A stretch of 64,000 nucleotides of DNA, taken from the NCBI GenBank assembly GCA_963662905.2, contig CAXXFD010000001.1:620001-684000 (forward strand), read 5' to 3'. This stretch comes from G963662905 sp963662905 (GTDB lineage Bacteria > Bacteroidota > Bacteroidia > Bacteroidales > WRLA01). The translations under genes were made by a program, and so were the position numbers. Numbering within the stretch: the first letter of the stretch is position 1; each line of letters opens with the position of its first letter. The notes beneath the pieces were generated by a model. That model did not search any database. It was given only the letters and a program-made list of their open reading frames with translations, and had not been told where the DNA came from. Below, piece by piece: positions 51,159 through 59,906 of the stretch.

Positions 51159-51371
51159 CTATTGATTCCTGTCGAGGATTTTCGTTTTCTTGAGCCCATA
51201 AGCAGCACCCATGGCAAGTAAAACGGCCAGGCCGCTGCCCACAGGAGCGCCACCGCCGATTGGATCACCACCTACAGCGCCGGTATCACCATTGTTCCCC
51301 GGTTGTGGTTGTGCCATTGCGGTGAATCCAAAGATCAGAAGGACAGCAAAAGTTAAAGCTAATTTTTTCAT
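51159..51371 (-). CDS. Small secreted PID-CTERM-like protein
   Basis: The 70-residue product has a signal peptide (MKKLALTFAVLLIFGFTAMAQ, about 1-21), a short Gly/Pro-rich middle (PQPGNNGDTGAVGGDPIGGG), and a C-terminal hydrophobic helix with basic end (LAVLLAMGAAYGLKKTK). This is the layout of the PID-CTERM sorting tail of Bacteroidetes, here with almost no passenger. It may be a substrate or marker of a dedicated sorting enzyme not seen in the window. It is located between the hydrogenase operon and the 1,536-residue T9SS protein. Confidence 0.75.
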   Translation of the reverse strand: MKKLALTFAVLLIFGFTAMAQPQPGNNGDTGAVGGDPIGGGAPVGSGLAVLLAMGAAYGLKKTKILDRNQ

Positions 51372-51394
51372 ATCATTGATTTTTTAAGTTCGAA

Positions 51395-51428
51395 CAAAAG
51401 CTGCCCACCATTGCAGCGGGCAGCTGTT
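51395..51428 (-). terminator. Intrinsic terminator after the 1,536-residue protein
   Basis: On the minus strand AGCTGCCC pairs with GGGCAGCT around GCTGCAATGGT, followed by TTTTG. Confidence 0.78.
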
Positions 51429-51433
51429 TCCAT

Positions 51434-54400
51434 TTATTTTATAAATACTTTTTGTGTGCTGGTTTTGCTTCCACTGTTGATCCGGATCAGGTAAACTGCT
51501 GCTGCTTTTGGCGCAGTGATTTTGTTGATACCGTTTTCAATGGTAAAAGTCCCCAGTTTTTGTCCGTGAACAGTGAAAAGCACAGCTTCAGCACTTGCTC
51601 CGGTAGCATTATCCACGATGATTTCCTGATCACGGCTATATACCTGCATCTGGCCGGCAAATACATCTTCTACGGATGTTGCATCTTTGAAACGCAGTAT
51701 AAACCGTTCTGCAACATCATTGTCGCTTGCCGTGAAACTATAGGAAGTCTGATCGCTCAGTTCAATAGTTTCGCCTGTCAATTTATCTTCTAATGTAACC
51801 TCATAGTTCATAGAGAAGGCAGGGATTTCCAGAACAAAGCTTCCGCTGCGTCCGGTTTCGAAATTCAGAGCCATTTTATCGGTAAACGGACGGGTGTTGA
51901 TGCTGATATGGCTTTCACCGGCAAAAGTATAAAGTTGCGGTGCGATCTGCGAACCATATATTTTGTAGGCATCCATTTGATTGTCAAATGAAGCGCTGGC
52001 ATCTGAACGGAAATGGATTACCGTTTCATCATTGGTGTTGTTCTGTGTATTGCGCACGGCAATCTTCAGAAGGTTTTCTACTTCATTTTTGTAAACCGCT
52101 TTGGAATTATGTAGCGTAGCATCCACAGGAATGGTTAAAGAAGCACCTGCATTATTCGCTTTAACAAAGAATCCCTGGCCAACACCGATGATTCCGTCTG
52201 TGAGGATTGTTCCTGTTCCTAATGTTCTATTCCATGATCCATAGTTTGCATTTGCGCCGTCCCAAACATAGAAAGTAGCATCTACATTATTGGATGCCCA
52301 TGTTCCGCCATCCCAGTTAAGGGCGGCAGGAAATGGGTTGCCAATAAAATGATAACCTGAATAATCTACGATTGCACCACTTACAGTAAGCCCGTTAACA
52401 GGGATGTCTGCCGTATTGAATTGTCCTTCATAGCTGATAGCTGCATTTCCTCCTTCGAGCCATAAGCTGTAGCCTGTTCCGGGAGCCAGCACATCGGTTT
52501 GGGTTTTATTGACCCATGTTTGCGTTGTTTCATCATATGCACGCACATAGGCCGTAAGCGGAAATACAGAGCCTGCTGTTGCAGCTGCCATTGGCGAAGA
52601 AATATAGTGGTAAACCGCACCATCAGGATCTTTTCCGCTAGTTCCACCGCTGAGGTTTTGTGTAATGGTAGCCGTTCCATTTACGGTCAGGTTGGCAAAG
52701 CCGAGGAGTGTTGCTCCTTCTGCAAGGGTGATATTGTTACATTCACGGGCTTCATTAATGGTTGGGAAATTTGTAATTCCTGTATAGGGAACGGTAACAT
52801 TGGTTGTGCTTCCGGGAACGCCGTTTACATCCCAGTTTCCCGCAGTTGCCCAGTCGTTACTTGAAGCCCCAGACCAGGTTGCTGTGGCAGGTGGGCCACT
52901 TATCGTAAGCACACCGGAAACATTGTTTGTGCCATCCCAAAAACCACCATCAAAGCCACCATAAGTATAATCACCGCCATCTAAGCTGAAACGACTGGCA
53001 TAATAATATGTTCCTGCAGCAAGGCTCTGATTATTTCCAAGCGCAGCAGTATATTCATAGTTGTTTCCTTGTTTGTTGTTAAAAGTGGCTGCAACCCAGT
53101 TTGTCCAACCTGAAGGATCTGTGTCGGCAGTACTATAACCAATCCAGCATTGAATCTGATTTTGATTACCCTCTACTGTTGTAACTCCATTTTCATATGC
53201 CTGAGCATAAATGCCAACGTTTTCATGATGTGCGATGCTTGCATTTTCTGGCCATTGAAGGTTGTTCCATGTAAGGGTGCTTCCGCCGCTACAATCAGAA
53301 CAACTGCTGAAACAAACTTCATCCAGAGTAGCATCATTGGTTGTTGTTGTATAACCACGGTTTGTTGTAGAAGGCACAACACATTCATTTGGAACGGTTT
53401 CGTTATCTGCCCACTCATCACCATTAATATACTTAAACTCATAATCCGTATTTGCAGTAAGTGTAAGCGTTACGGTATAAACATCATCACTGTTGCCATC
53501 AGTCATTTCAATACCCGCTGGATCCCAGTCCGCATAACCGTCAGCACCAAAGCTCCCTGCGATGTGCACGCCATCAGGGGAAACGGTCTGGTTTTGCATA
53601 TCCACCTGGAAGGTAATTTCAACCGTTGCTTCCGGATAAGTGAACAAACCACGGCCGTGCGTTGCAGCCAGCCATGTGCGGTCGGTACTGCGGTACTGAA
53701 GCATGTCTGTACGAACATTTGCCAGTCCTCCATTGGTTGCACCCCATTCGGGTGATGCAGCAGTAATATCGGTTGTGGACCAAACGCCTACTTCGGTAGC
53801 GAGGAATACTTCGCTGCGGTTCAATGGGTTGAACATACCCCAGCGTACCGGCATATCGGGCAGGTCCCCGTTTTTGTTCGACCAGTTTGTTCCGCCGTCT
53901 GTGGTAACATAAACATGATTTACACCATAAGTAGAATAGGTAACCAGCAGGTTGTTTTCGTCAGCACCGATATCAATGCTTGAAATATAGCCGCCAGGCA
54001 GATTGATGCCGGGATCAATATCAACGGATGTTGGGCTACCGTTAGCGCTTGAAACTTTAAAAATATATCCGGTTCCTGTTCCCACAAACAATACATGATC
54101 ATTATATGGTGAGGCAATAATCGCAGAGGCAACATCATCTCCAAGCGCGGCACCACCAACTGTAAGGGTAGTGGCAGAAGGACTTCCTGTTACGCCTGAA
54201 ATCCGGTATAATTTATTGTAATCAGGGCTAGTAATACTAGCACTTCCTGCTGCAGCATACAAAATGTCCGCATCATTATCATAATCGGCCGGGTTGATGA
54301 AACGGCCGGTATTTGCGCCACCGGAAAGCCCGGAGAAACTGGAGCCACTGTTTGTACTTCTGTACCAGTTGTTATAAACATAACTGCTGAGCTGATAAGT

Positions 54401-56044
54401 CGGATCGGTTTGATCAATAAAACAGAATGCGCCGTCACCACCTGAAACTTCTGTTCCGGCGCCTACACCTGCCGATGTAAGCTTGAAGGTTCCATTGTCC
54501 TGGGTTCCACCAAGGTAATAATCTGTGGCTGCGGTTGGATGGATCGCGCAAGAGTAGAATTGGGTAACATTGTAACCTGAGTTCCTGTCATTAAATGTAG
54601 GATCGCCAGTACCGCTGTCGCCAAGATCAGCTGAATAACTTACGCCACCATCAGAACCTGTTACAACAATATCAGGGTTTGTCGGATGGAAAACTATTGC
54701 GTGCTGATCGGCATGGACGTAGTCGTAAGCAGGACAATTCCCTGTCCAGTAGGAAACCAGACCGAAGTTTGCACCTCCATCTGTTGAACGATAGAGGTCA
54801 ATACCTCCCAAAACAACCAGGTCGGCATCTGTTGGATGAACGCCCATAATCAGGTCGTACCAGGCTTGTCCTCTGGCGAAATCACTTGTACCTGGACTGC
54901 AATTTTGTTCATAATATCTTGGAATAGTTAAATCAGACCATGTTGTTCCACCGTTTGTAGATTTTTTGAGCCACTGAATATTATTACCATTGGAAGCAAC
55001 GGCATAAACCACATTATTATTCGATGGAGCACATGCTATTTCAATGCGATGGCAAGCAGCTGGAGTAATATCTGTCCAGTTACTGCCATTATCAGTGGAT
55101 TTAAACATATACCCTGTGGAGAACAGCCCTAATGAAGCATACAAATCGCCATTGGCAGAAATTTCAATATCTGCTCCTCGGTCATAATTAGAGCCGTTTC
55201 CATCGAAAACTGCTTTTGAAACAGACCAGTTAGCGCCGCCATCAGTGGATTTCATGATACCACCACGGTTGGTGTAATATCCACGGGTTGCAGCAAAAAC
55301 ATCACCACCACTGGTAACAACAATTTTTTGCACATAATCAAAATCACTTCCACTGTTATAAGCACCGGGATCCGTAGCGACAAGGTGCGACCATGTTGCC
55401 CCTCCATCGGTGGTTTTCCAGATGCCGCCGCCACGAACAGCATCCGCATTATAAAAACCTTCACCGGTTCCTACATAAAATATTTGTGTATTGGAAGGAT
55501 CATAAGCAATCGTTGTGATCGCCAGGTTGTCCCAGGTATCACTTACTTTTGTCCATTCGCTATTGGCATCCGTGATATCACTATTATACCAAAGGCCACC
55601 GCTCACACCACCGGCCCAAACTTTTTTATAGCCATTGGCCGCATCATTAGGGTCAAACATAAGGGCACGTGTACGTCCGCCAATATTGTTGGGGCCGCGT
55701 TCGTTCCATGTTACATTCGCCACTGCACCACGCATATTGCGGGTTTCTTCAGCCCTTTTGTAGGCTTCTTTCAAGCGCTCGCTTGGTACGTAGCCCAATG
55801 CGGGATCAACGGTCATCAGGAAGTTTTGCTCCTGAGCCAGATCCGGCCGATCGGCTTTCGGGATGGTTTTTAATTCTTCAGGCGTCATGTGATCCCTTTT
55901 GGTATAGGGATGGTTTGCGATGTACTCGCGAAACGCTTCTTTCTTCTCAATTCTACCCTGTTTTCCGTCCTTCATAAGGATTACAGAGCCAATAACAGCA
56001 ATACTTAACAGAGCAAGTATGCCCAAAAAGTAGGTTTTTCTCAT
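51434..56044 (-). CDS. Giant T9SS protein with BNR/sortilin-like repeats
   Basis: The 1,536-residue secreted protein starts with a membrane/signal helix (YFLGILALLSIAVIGSVIL, about 4-24), then a propeptide-like charged region (about 30-105). BNR/VPS10-type repeats fill about 110-800, with Asp-box motifs KTTDGGATW, KSTDGGANW, KSTDNGSNW, KSTNGGTTW, RSTDGGANF and VTTDGGTNW. A CBM48-like domain follows (about 820-930, VEITFQVDMQNQTVSPDGVHIAGSFGADGY), then another Ig-like domain and a long T9SS C-terminal part (to SSKTSTQKVFIK). Such BNR proteins bind or process glycans or proteins at the surface; catalytic residues are not identified. A TACTTTTG promoter box lies 31 bp upstream. Confidence 0.82.
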   Translation of the reverse strand: MRKTYFLGILALLSIAVIGSVILMKDGKQGRIEKKEAFREYIANHPYTKRDHMTPEELKTIPKADRPDLAQEQNFLMTVDPALGYVPSERLKEAYKRAEETRNMRGAVANVTWNERGPNNIGGRTRALMFDPNDAANGYKKVWAGGVSGGLWYNSDITDANSEWTKVSDTWDNLAITTIAYDPSNTQIFYVGTGEGFYNADAVRGGGIWKTTDGGATWSHLVATDPGAYNSGSDFDYVQKIVVTSGGDVFAATRGYYTNRGGIMKSTDGGANWSVSKAVFDGNGSNYDRGADIEISANGDLYASLGLFSTGYMFKSTDNGSNWTDITPAACHRIEIACAPSNNNVVYAVASNGNNIQWLKKSTNGGTTWSDLTIPRYYEQNCSPGTSDFARGQAWYDLIMGVHPTDADLVVLGGIDLYRSTDGGANFGLVSYWTGNCPAYDYVHADQHAIVFHPTNPDIVVTGSDGGVSYSADLGDSGTGDPTFNDRNSGYNVTQFYSCAIHPTAATDYYLGGTQDNGTFKLTSAGVGAGTEVSGGDGAFCFIDQTDPTYQLSSYVYNNWYRSTNSGSSFSGLSGGANTGRFINPADYDNDADILYAAAGSASITSPDYNKLYRISGVTGSPSATTLTVGGAALGDDVASAIIASPYNDHVLFVGTGTGYIFKVSSANGSPTSVDIDPGINLPGGYISSIDIGADENNLLVTYSTYGVNHVYVTTDGGTNWSNKNGDLPDMPVRWGMFNPLNRSEVFLATEVGVWSTTDITAASPEWGATNGGLANVRTDMLQYRSTDRTWLAATHGRGLFTYPEATVEITFQVDMQNQTVSPDGVHIAGSFGADGYADWDPAGIEMTDGNSDDVYTVTLTLTANTDYEFKYINGDEWADNETVPNECVVPSTTNRGYTTTTNDATLDEVCFSSCSDCSGGSTLTWNNLQWPENASIAHHENVGIYAQAYENGVTTVEGNQNQIQCWIGYSTADTDPSGWTNWVAATFNNKQGNNYEYTAALGNNQSLAAGTYYYASRFSLDGGDYTYGGFDGGFWDGTNNVSGVLTISGPPATATWSGASSNDWATAGNWDVNGVPGSTTNVTVPYTGITNFPTINEARECNNITLAEGATLLGFANLTVNGTATITQNLSGGTSGKDPDGAVYHYISSPMAAATAGSVFPLTAYVRAYDETTQTWVNKTQTDVLAPGTGYSLWLEGGNAAISYEGQFNTADIPVNGLTVSGAIVDYSGYHFIGNPFPAALNWDGGTWASNNVDATFYVWDGANANYGSWNRTLGTGTILTDGIIGVGQGFFVKANNAGASLTIPVDATLHNSKAVYKNEVENLLKIAVRNTQNNTNDETVIHFRSDASASFDNQMDAYKIYGSQIAPQLYTFAGESHISINTRPFTDKMALNFETGRSGSFVLEIPAFSMNYEVTLEDKLTGETIELSDQTSYSFTASDNDVAERFILRFKDATSVEDVFAGQMQVYSRDQEIIVDNATGASAEAVLFTVHGQKLGTFTIENGINKITAPKAAAVYLIRINSGSKTSTQKVFIK

Positions 56045-56530
56045 ATTCTCAAGTTAAAATTTTGATGGTAAGTTTCAAAAGTAAAAATTATTTTCAAATC
56101 TCCAAAAATTATTTAGAAAGAATCTTAATTTTTAACAAACAAATAATCAATAGGTTTAGCGTTTTCTTCCTGCCGTAAAAATTCTAATAATTGCTGTTTT
56201 ATTCATGGTTAGATTATTTATATATATACTGATAATTTACTGCACATTAGCTTTATTAACCAATTTTAAAAAAGAAATCCGCTTTTGAGCCACACCTCCA
56301 TATTACCTTCATCCCGTTGGTTGAAATTCACTTATAAACATGTAAGTTTGTACATATATAAGTTTTATTAAAACGGTTTGCAGAGGCAGGCCAAGCCACT
56401 GAGGCTGTTTTGAAATAATATTCATCTTTCAATAAGCTTTTTCTGATTTTTCGTTTATTTTTGCTTGTACCGGTTGTTGCGGATTGGCGTGAGCTGTTTC
56501 CATGAGCATCATCCGGGCGATTAAAAATGA
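56045..56530. promoter_or_regulatory. Divergent promoter region between the BNR protein and pfkA
   Basis: These 486 bp have no convincing gene. On the minus strand TACTTTTG at 56076-56083 is the likely -7 box for the BNR protein. On the plus strand TATTTTTG at 56456-56463 is a likely box for the phosphofructokinase gene, 95 bp before its ATG. The middle is AT-rich with nothing else recognised. Confidence 0.5.
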
Positions 56531-56557
56531 ATGAAGCAATTCTCAAAACAACACAAA

Positions 56558-57790
56558 ATGACTAATCAACACAAAGGTTCGGTTGCTATTCTCTGCGGCG
56601 GCGGTCCGGCTCCGGGCATTAATACAGTTATTGGATCGGTGGCAAAGGTTTTTATACAGGATGGATACCGCGTCCTGGGAATACACGAAGGATTTAAAGG
56701 ACTGTTTGCCGAAGAGCCTCAATTTCGTGAATTTGAATTCTGGCTGGCCGACCGCATCCACAAACAAGGTGGTTCCTTTATGCAAATGAGCCGCTATAAG
56801 CCAAAGGATGAAGATTTTAACACTAATTTTTTCGTAAAGCACAATGTGAAACTACTGGTAACTATTGGTGGTGACGATACTGCTTCTACGGCCAACCGCA
56901 TCAGTAAGTTTTTGGCGGAACACGATCTGGACGTGCGCAACATCCATGTGCCCAAAACCATTGATAATGACCTGCCCCTGCCGGAAGGCTCGCCAACCTT
57001 TGGATATCAGTCGGCAAAAGAAGAGGGCGCGCGCATCGCCACAACCATTTATGAAGATGCACGCACCAGCGGTAATTGGTTTGTTGTGGCTGCCATGGGG
57101 CGCGAAGCCGGACATCTGGCTTTCGGCATTGGCGCTGCTTGCCATTATCCGATGATCATCATCCCCGAAATGTTTAACAATACCGAGGTATCTTTTGATA
57201 AAATTGTGCGCCTTGTAATTTCGTCCATGATCAAACGGAGGGTCCTAGGCATACAGCACGGTGCTGCAATGATCAGCGAAGGGGTGTTTCATTTTATGTC
57301 GGACGATGAAATTACAGGTAGCGGCATTAATTTCACTTATGATGAGCACGGCCATCCAGAACTGGGTAATGTGAGCAAGGCGCACATTTTCAATATGTTG
57401 GTGCAAAGAAGGCTGAAAGCTTTGGGCATCAAGATAAAAAGCCGTCCGGTAGAACTGGGCTACGAACTGCGCTGTGTTCAGCCAACTGCTTTCGATAAAC
57501 TCTATTGCGGATTATTGGGCCTGGGTGTTAAAAAACTATTTGATGATGGGCATACCGGATGTATGGTTACCTCCAATCCGGTTGGTGATGTTGCGCCGCT
57601 TTATTTAAGCGACGTGGAAGATGAAAACGGCAAAATTAAACCCCGTTTGGTCAATATTACTTCACAAAAAGCCCGTTTGGTATATGATTCACAAACCCAA
57701 TACATCTCCGAAGCTGATTATGATGCGGCCCGCAAATGGTTGCCGGAACCCGAGAAATACGATTTTAAAAAGATTTTAAACTGGGATTGA
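56558..57790 (+). CDS. pfkA: 6-phosphofructokinase, PPi-type motifs
   Basis: The 410-residue glycolytic enzyme phosphorylates fructose-6-phosphate. The N-terminus SVAILCGGGPAPGINTVIG is the phosphate-donor loop. Two motifs point to pyrophosphate rather than ATP as donor: GGDDTASTANRI (Asp in place of the Gly of GGDGS) and PKTIDNDLPLPEG (Lys in place of the Gly of PGTIDND). Substrate-binding text such as AAMGREAGHLAFGIG and YELRCVQPTAFDKL is present. Which start is used, ATG 56558 or an ATG nine codons upstream at 56531, is uncertain; the shorter fits the family. A tRNA-Gly gene follows. Confidence 0.9.
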   Translation: MTNQHKGSVAILCGGGPAPGINTVIGSVAKVFIQDGYRVLGIHEGFKGLFAEEPQFREFEFWLADRIHKQGGSFMQMSRYKPKDEDFNTNFFVKHNVKLLVTIGGDDTASTANRISKFLAEHDLDVRNIHVPKTIDNDLPLPEGSPTFGYQSAKEEGARIATTIYEDARTSGNWFVVAAMGREAGHLAFGIGAACHYPMIIIPEMFNNTEVSFDKIVRLVISSMIKRRVLGIQHGAAMISEGVFHFMSDDEITGSGINFTYDEHGHPELGNVSKAHIFNMLVQRRLKALGIKIKSRPVELGYELRCVQPTAFDKLYCGLLGLGVKKLFDDGHTGCMVTSNPVGDVAPLYLSDVEDENGKIKPRLVNITSQKARLVYDSQTQYISEADYDAARKWLPEPEKYDFKKILNWD

Positions 57791-57837
57791 CCCTGATTTT
57801 CTTCGCTGCGACCGGGCCTATGGATTGTAGATTTGTG

Positions 57838-57845
57838 TATCTTTG
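57838..57845 (+). promoter_or_regulatory. Predicted -7 box for tRNA-Gly
   Basis: TATCTTTG is a perfect TAnnTTTG box, ending 8 bp before the tRNA. Confidence 0.7.
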
Positions 57846-57853
57846 CAGAAAGT

Positions 57854-57926
57854 GCGGAAGTAGCTCAGTCGGTAGAGCATCAGCTTCCCAAGCTGAGGGT
57901 CGCGGGTTCGAGCCCCGTTTTCCGCT
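57854..57926 (+). tRNA. tRNA-Gly (anticodon CCC)
   Basis: This is a 73-nt cloverleaf. Acceptor GCGGAAG pairs with CTTCCGC-type bases (one G-U), the D-arm is GCTCAGTCGGTAGAGC, and the anticodon loop TTCCCAA gives CCC, reading GGG codons. The T-arm GCGGGTTCGAGCCCCGT and discriminator T are normal; CCA is not encoded. Confidence 0.95.
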
Positions 57927-57938
57927 CCATTGATCATC

Positions 57939-57972
57939 AAAGCCTTGCAGAAGTTCTGTGAGGCTTTTTTTT
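57939..57972 (+). terminator. Intrinsic terminator after tRNA-Gly
   Basis: AGCCTTGCAG pairs with CTGTGAGGCT around AAGTT, followed by TTTTTTTT. Confidence 0.88.
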
Positions 57973-58690
57973 GGGCAGAAGATGATACAGGCTTTTCTAT
58001 TCTTGAATATTACACTCCTTGCGACAGCAATGGGTTAGTTAAAATCAGGTTCTGCAAGGATTTTCGCGGGTAATGCTAATGTCTGAAATAAAATACTTTG
58101 CAGATATTTGGTAATAAGCTGTTTATGAGAATAGCTAGGAATCCGCTAACAACACTTATTCTTCCAGTAGTTTTATGGGCATCTATAAGGCCGGAGATCA
58201 AATATTTACCTGAAAACCCGGTTTTTATGCAGCTTCATAGATTCATAAACGAGCTATTGCTATTTTAAAAAGCATCAAACTGCTTTCTTAACGGATTACT
58301 GATAAACATGATGTTAAGTTGCCATTCCGGACGCCAATGTATATTGTGGGAGCCTCAGGTCCAGGGAGGCGCACCGGGCAGAATTAAGCAAGGCTTGCAG
58401 CCATTAATACATTTCATAAAACAAACGGTTTTCCCTGTTTGAAAAAATATTGCAGGACAGATAATTAATACGTATTCTGAGTTCTGAAAGGACAGCATAT
58501 TTCAACCCAATGCACCGTCTGGGGACTGATGCCAAAAAAAGCATATCCAACCTCAAAGGGCAGCTTAAAATGCAATTGGTTCTCCCGAGAGCAAGGCTGT
58601 TAAGCCTGCACAGAAAGATATTTTAACCGGAAAAAACATGAAATGGCCACTTATAGAAGGATTTATGGATAATGCAGGGCGTTTATTGGA
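57973..58690. other. Gene-poor stretch, possibly decayed
   Basis: About 718 bp show only short open frames (the longest, about 47 codons from 58125, is not convincing). No repeat, RNA gene or promoter was recognised. Base composition is similar to coding DNA, so it may be a decayed gene, but no family similarity is visible to me. Confidence 0.3.
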
Positions 58691-59422
58691 TTAAGAAGTT
58701 AAGTTACACAGCATGCGCTGAGAAACAGGGACGCTTAACCTTCCGCCTTCCCATTTTAATTCGCAATATCCTTTTACGCGGTTATATTCGCTGAGAAAGA
58801 TGATATTAACCGCCCAGGATTTATGCACGCGCCTGAAATCGATCATAGACAATTCTTCAAGGCAGGATTTGAGCGATTTAGGAACCAGCTTTTTTTCATC
58901 ATTCTTCAGCAATAGCTCTGTATAATTCCCTTCTGATTTCGCACACACAATATCATCCGCATTCAGGAAAGAAACCCCCTTAGCATGGTTGATGCGTATC
59001 CGCCTATCGTTGTGCAATCGTTTTATAATTTCCTGCATCATATCATCAGGAGTTTTGCCGCTTGTGGCCCGAACTTTATCAATTGCATCTATCAGTTCAT
59101 CCTTATCCAACGGTTTTAAAAGGTAATCGCAAGCAGAATATTTTACGGCTTTAATGGCGAAATTATCATAAGCAGTAAGAAAGATCACTTTGAAACCATT
59201 GATATTCAAGCTTTTTAATTTATCAAGCACATCAAAGCCTGTTTGCCCCGGCATTTTAATATCAAGAAACAAAACATCCGTTTTCTCTTGAATTAAAAAA
59301 TTAATAAGATCATCGGCGGAGGTTGATTTAAACACTACTTCCACATCCTCAATAGAAGCCAGCAACTTATCAATATTCACCAATGCGTGCTGTTCATCAT
59401 CCAGTATTGAAATTTTCAGCAT
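58691..59422 (-). CDS. LytTR-type response regulator
   Basis: The 243-residue regulator has an N-terminal receiver domain (about 1-120), with acidic pocket LDDE, phospho-acceptor Asp54 in DVLFLDIKMPGQTG, and Lys in DYLLKPLDKDEL (about 104). The C-terminal LytTR DNA-binding domain (about 140-243) has FLNADDIVCAKSEGNYTELLL and FRRVHKSWAVN. It is the natural partner of the histidine kinase at 59907-62816 on the same strand, 484 bp upstream. Together they resemble LytS/LytR-type pairs of this phylum. Target genes are unknown. Confidence 0.94.
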   Translation of the reverse strand: MLKISILDDEQHALVNIDKLLASIEDVEVVFKSTSADDLINFLIQEKTDVLFLDIKMPGQTGFDVLDKLKSLNINGFKVIFLTAYDNFAIKAVKYSACDYLLKPLDKDELIDAIDKVRATSGKTPDDMMQEIIKRLHNDRRIRINHAKGVSFLNADDIVCAKSEGNYTELLLKNDEKKLVPKSLKSCLEELSMIDFRRVHKSWAVNIIFLSEYNRVKGYCELKWEGGRLSVPVSQRMLCNLTS

Positions 59423-59906
59423 AAGTTTTAGATCTTAGAAGGCATAAATATATAAAAATTTTAGATACCGTATGGTTTCTGCCAAAAAAGACCAAGGCAA
59501 ATGCATCTCAATAAGGCCGTATTTTAGATCTGCATCAGAACAATTTGTCGCAGCCTTACAGGCTGCTTATCAGTTAGGGTTGGTATTAACCTGATGCGTT
59601 GCATCAGGTTAATACGTATCAGGCTTACAGCCTGAAAAAAATGATTACACGAAAAACCGGCGACTTAAACAGCCTGAAAGGCTGGCAGGTATTATGTCAG
59701 TATATTTCATCCATAGAACAATGGATTTATCTTTCATCAATACTGTTAAATACCTTATAACCGAAGACTTTGTAATGGCGGATAAAAGAATTAGCAGTAA
59801 GCTTCACAGTATAAAGGCTTGCGCCCGTAAATTCTGTACCAAAAATTTGACTCTATAAACATACGCTATATTAGCTGTAATCTGCAAAAAAACCAGGTCA
59901 CGACTC
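59423..59906. other. Spacer between the sensor kinase and response regulator genes
   Basis: This 484-bp gap contains the hairpin-rich repeat at 59550-59684 and no gene. A gap of this size inside a kinase-regulator pair is unusual and suggests the repeat was inserted later. No promoter was identified for the response regulator. Confidence 0.5.
59550..59684. repeat. Array of four short hairpins
   Basis: Consecutive self-complementary segments: GCAGCCTTACAGGCTGC (59550-59566); a perfect 15-bp stem with 3-nt loop, GTATTAACCTGATGC-GTT-GCATCAGGTTAATAC type (59583-59615); TCAGGCTTACAGCCTGA (59619-59635); and CAGCCTGAAAGGCTG (59670-59684). The first, third and fourth share the CAGCCT core. This resembles a dispersed Bacteroidetes intergenic repeat element. 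Confidence 0.75.

Noticed and set aside
56328..56546. 72-codon minus-strand frame before pfkA
   Set aside because: It overlaps the predicted pfkA promoter box and has a low-complexity shadow composition.
58125..58268. 47-codon frame in the gene-poor stretch after tRNA-Gly
   Set aside because: Too short, no ribosome site or family similarity; kept only as a remark on the intergenic region.
59550..59684. Integron attC site
   Set aside because: The hairpins are separate short stems without the R/L core sites or an integrase nearby.
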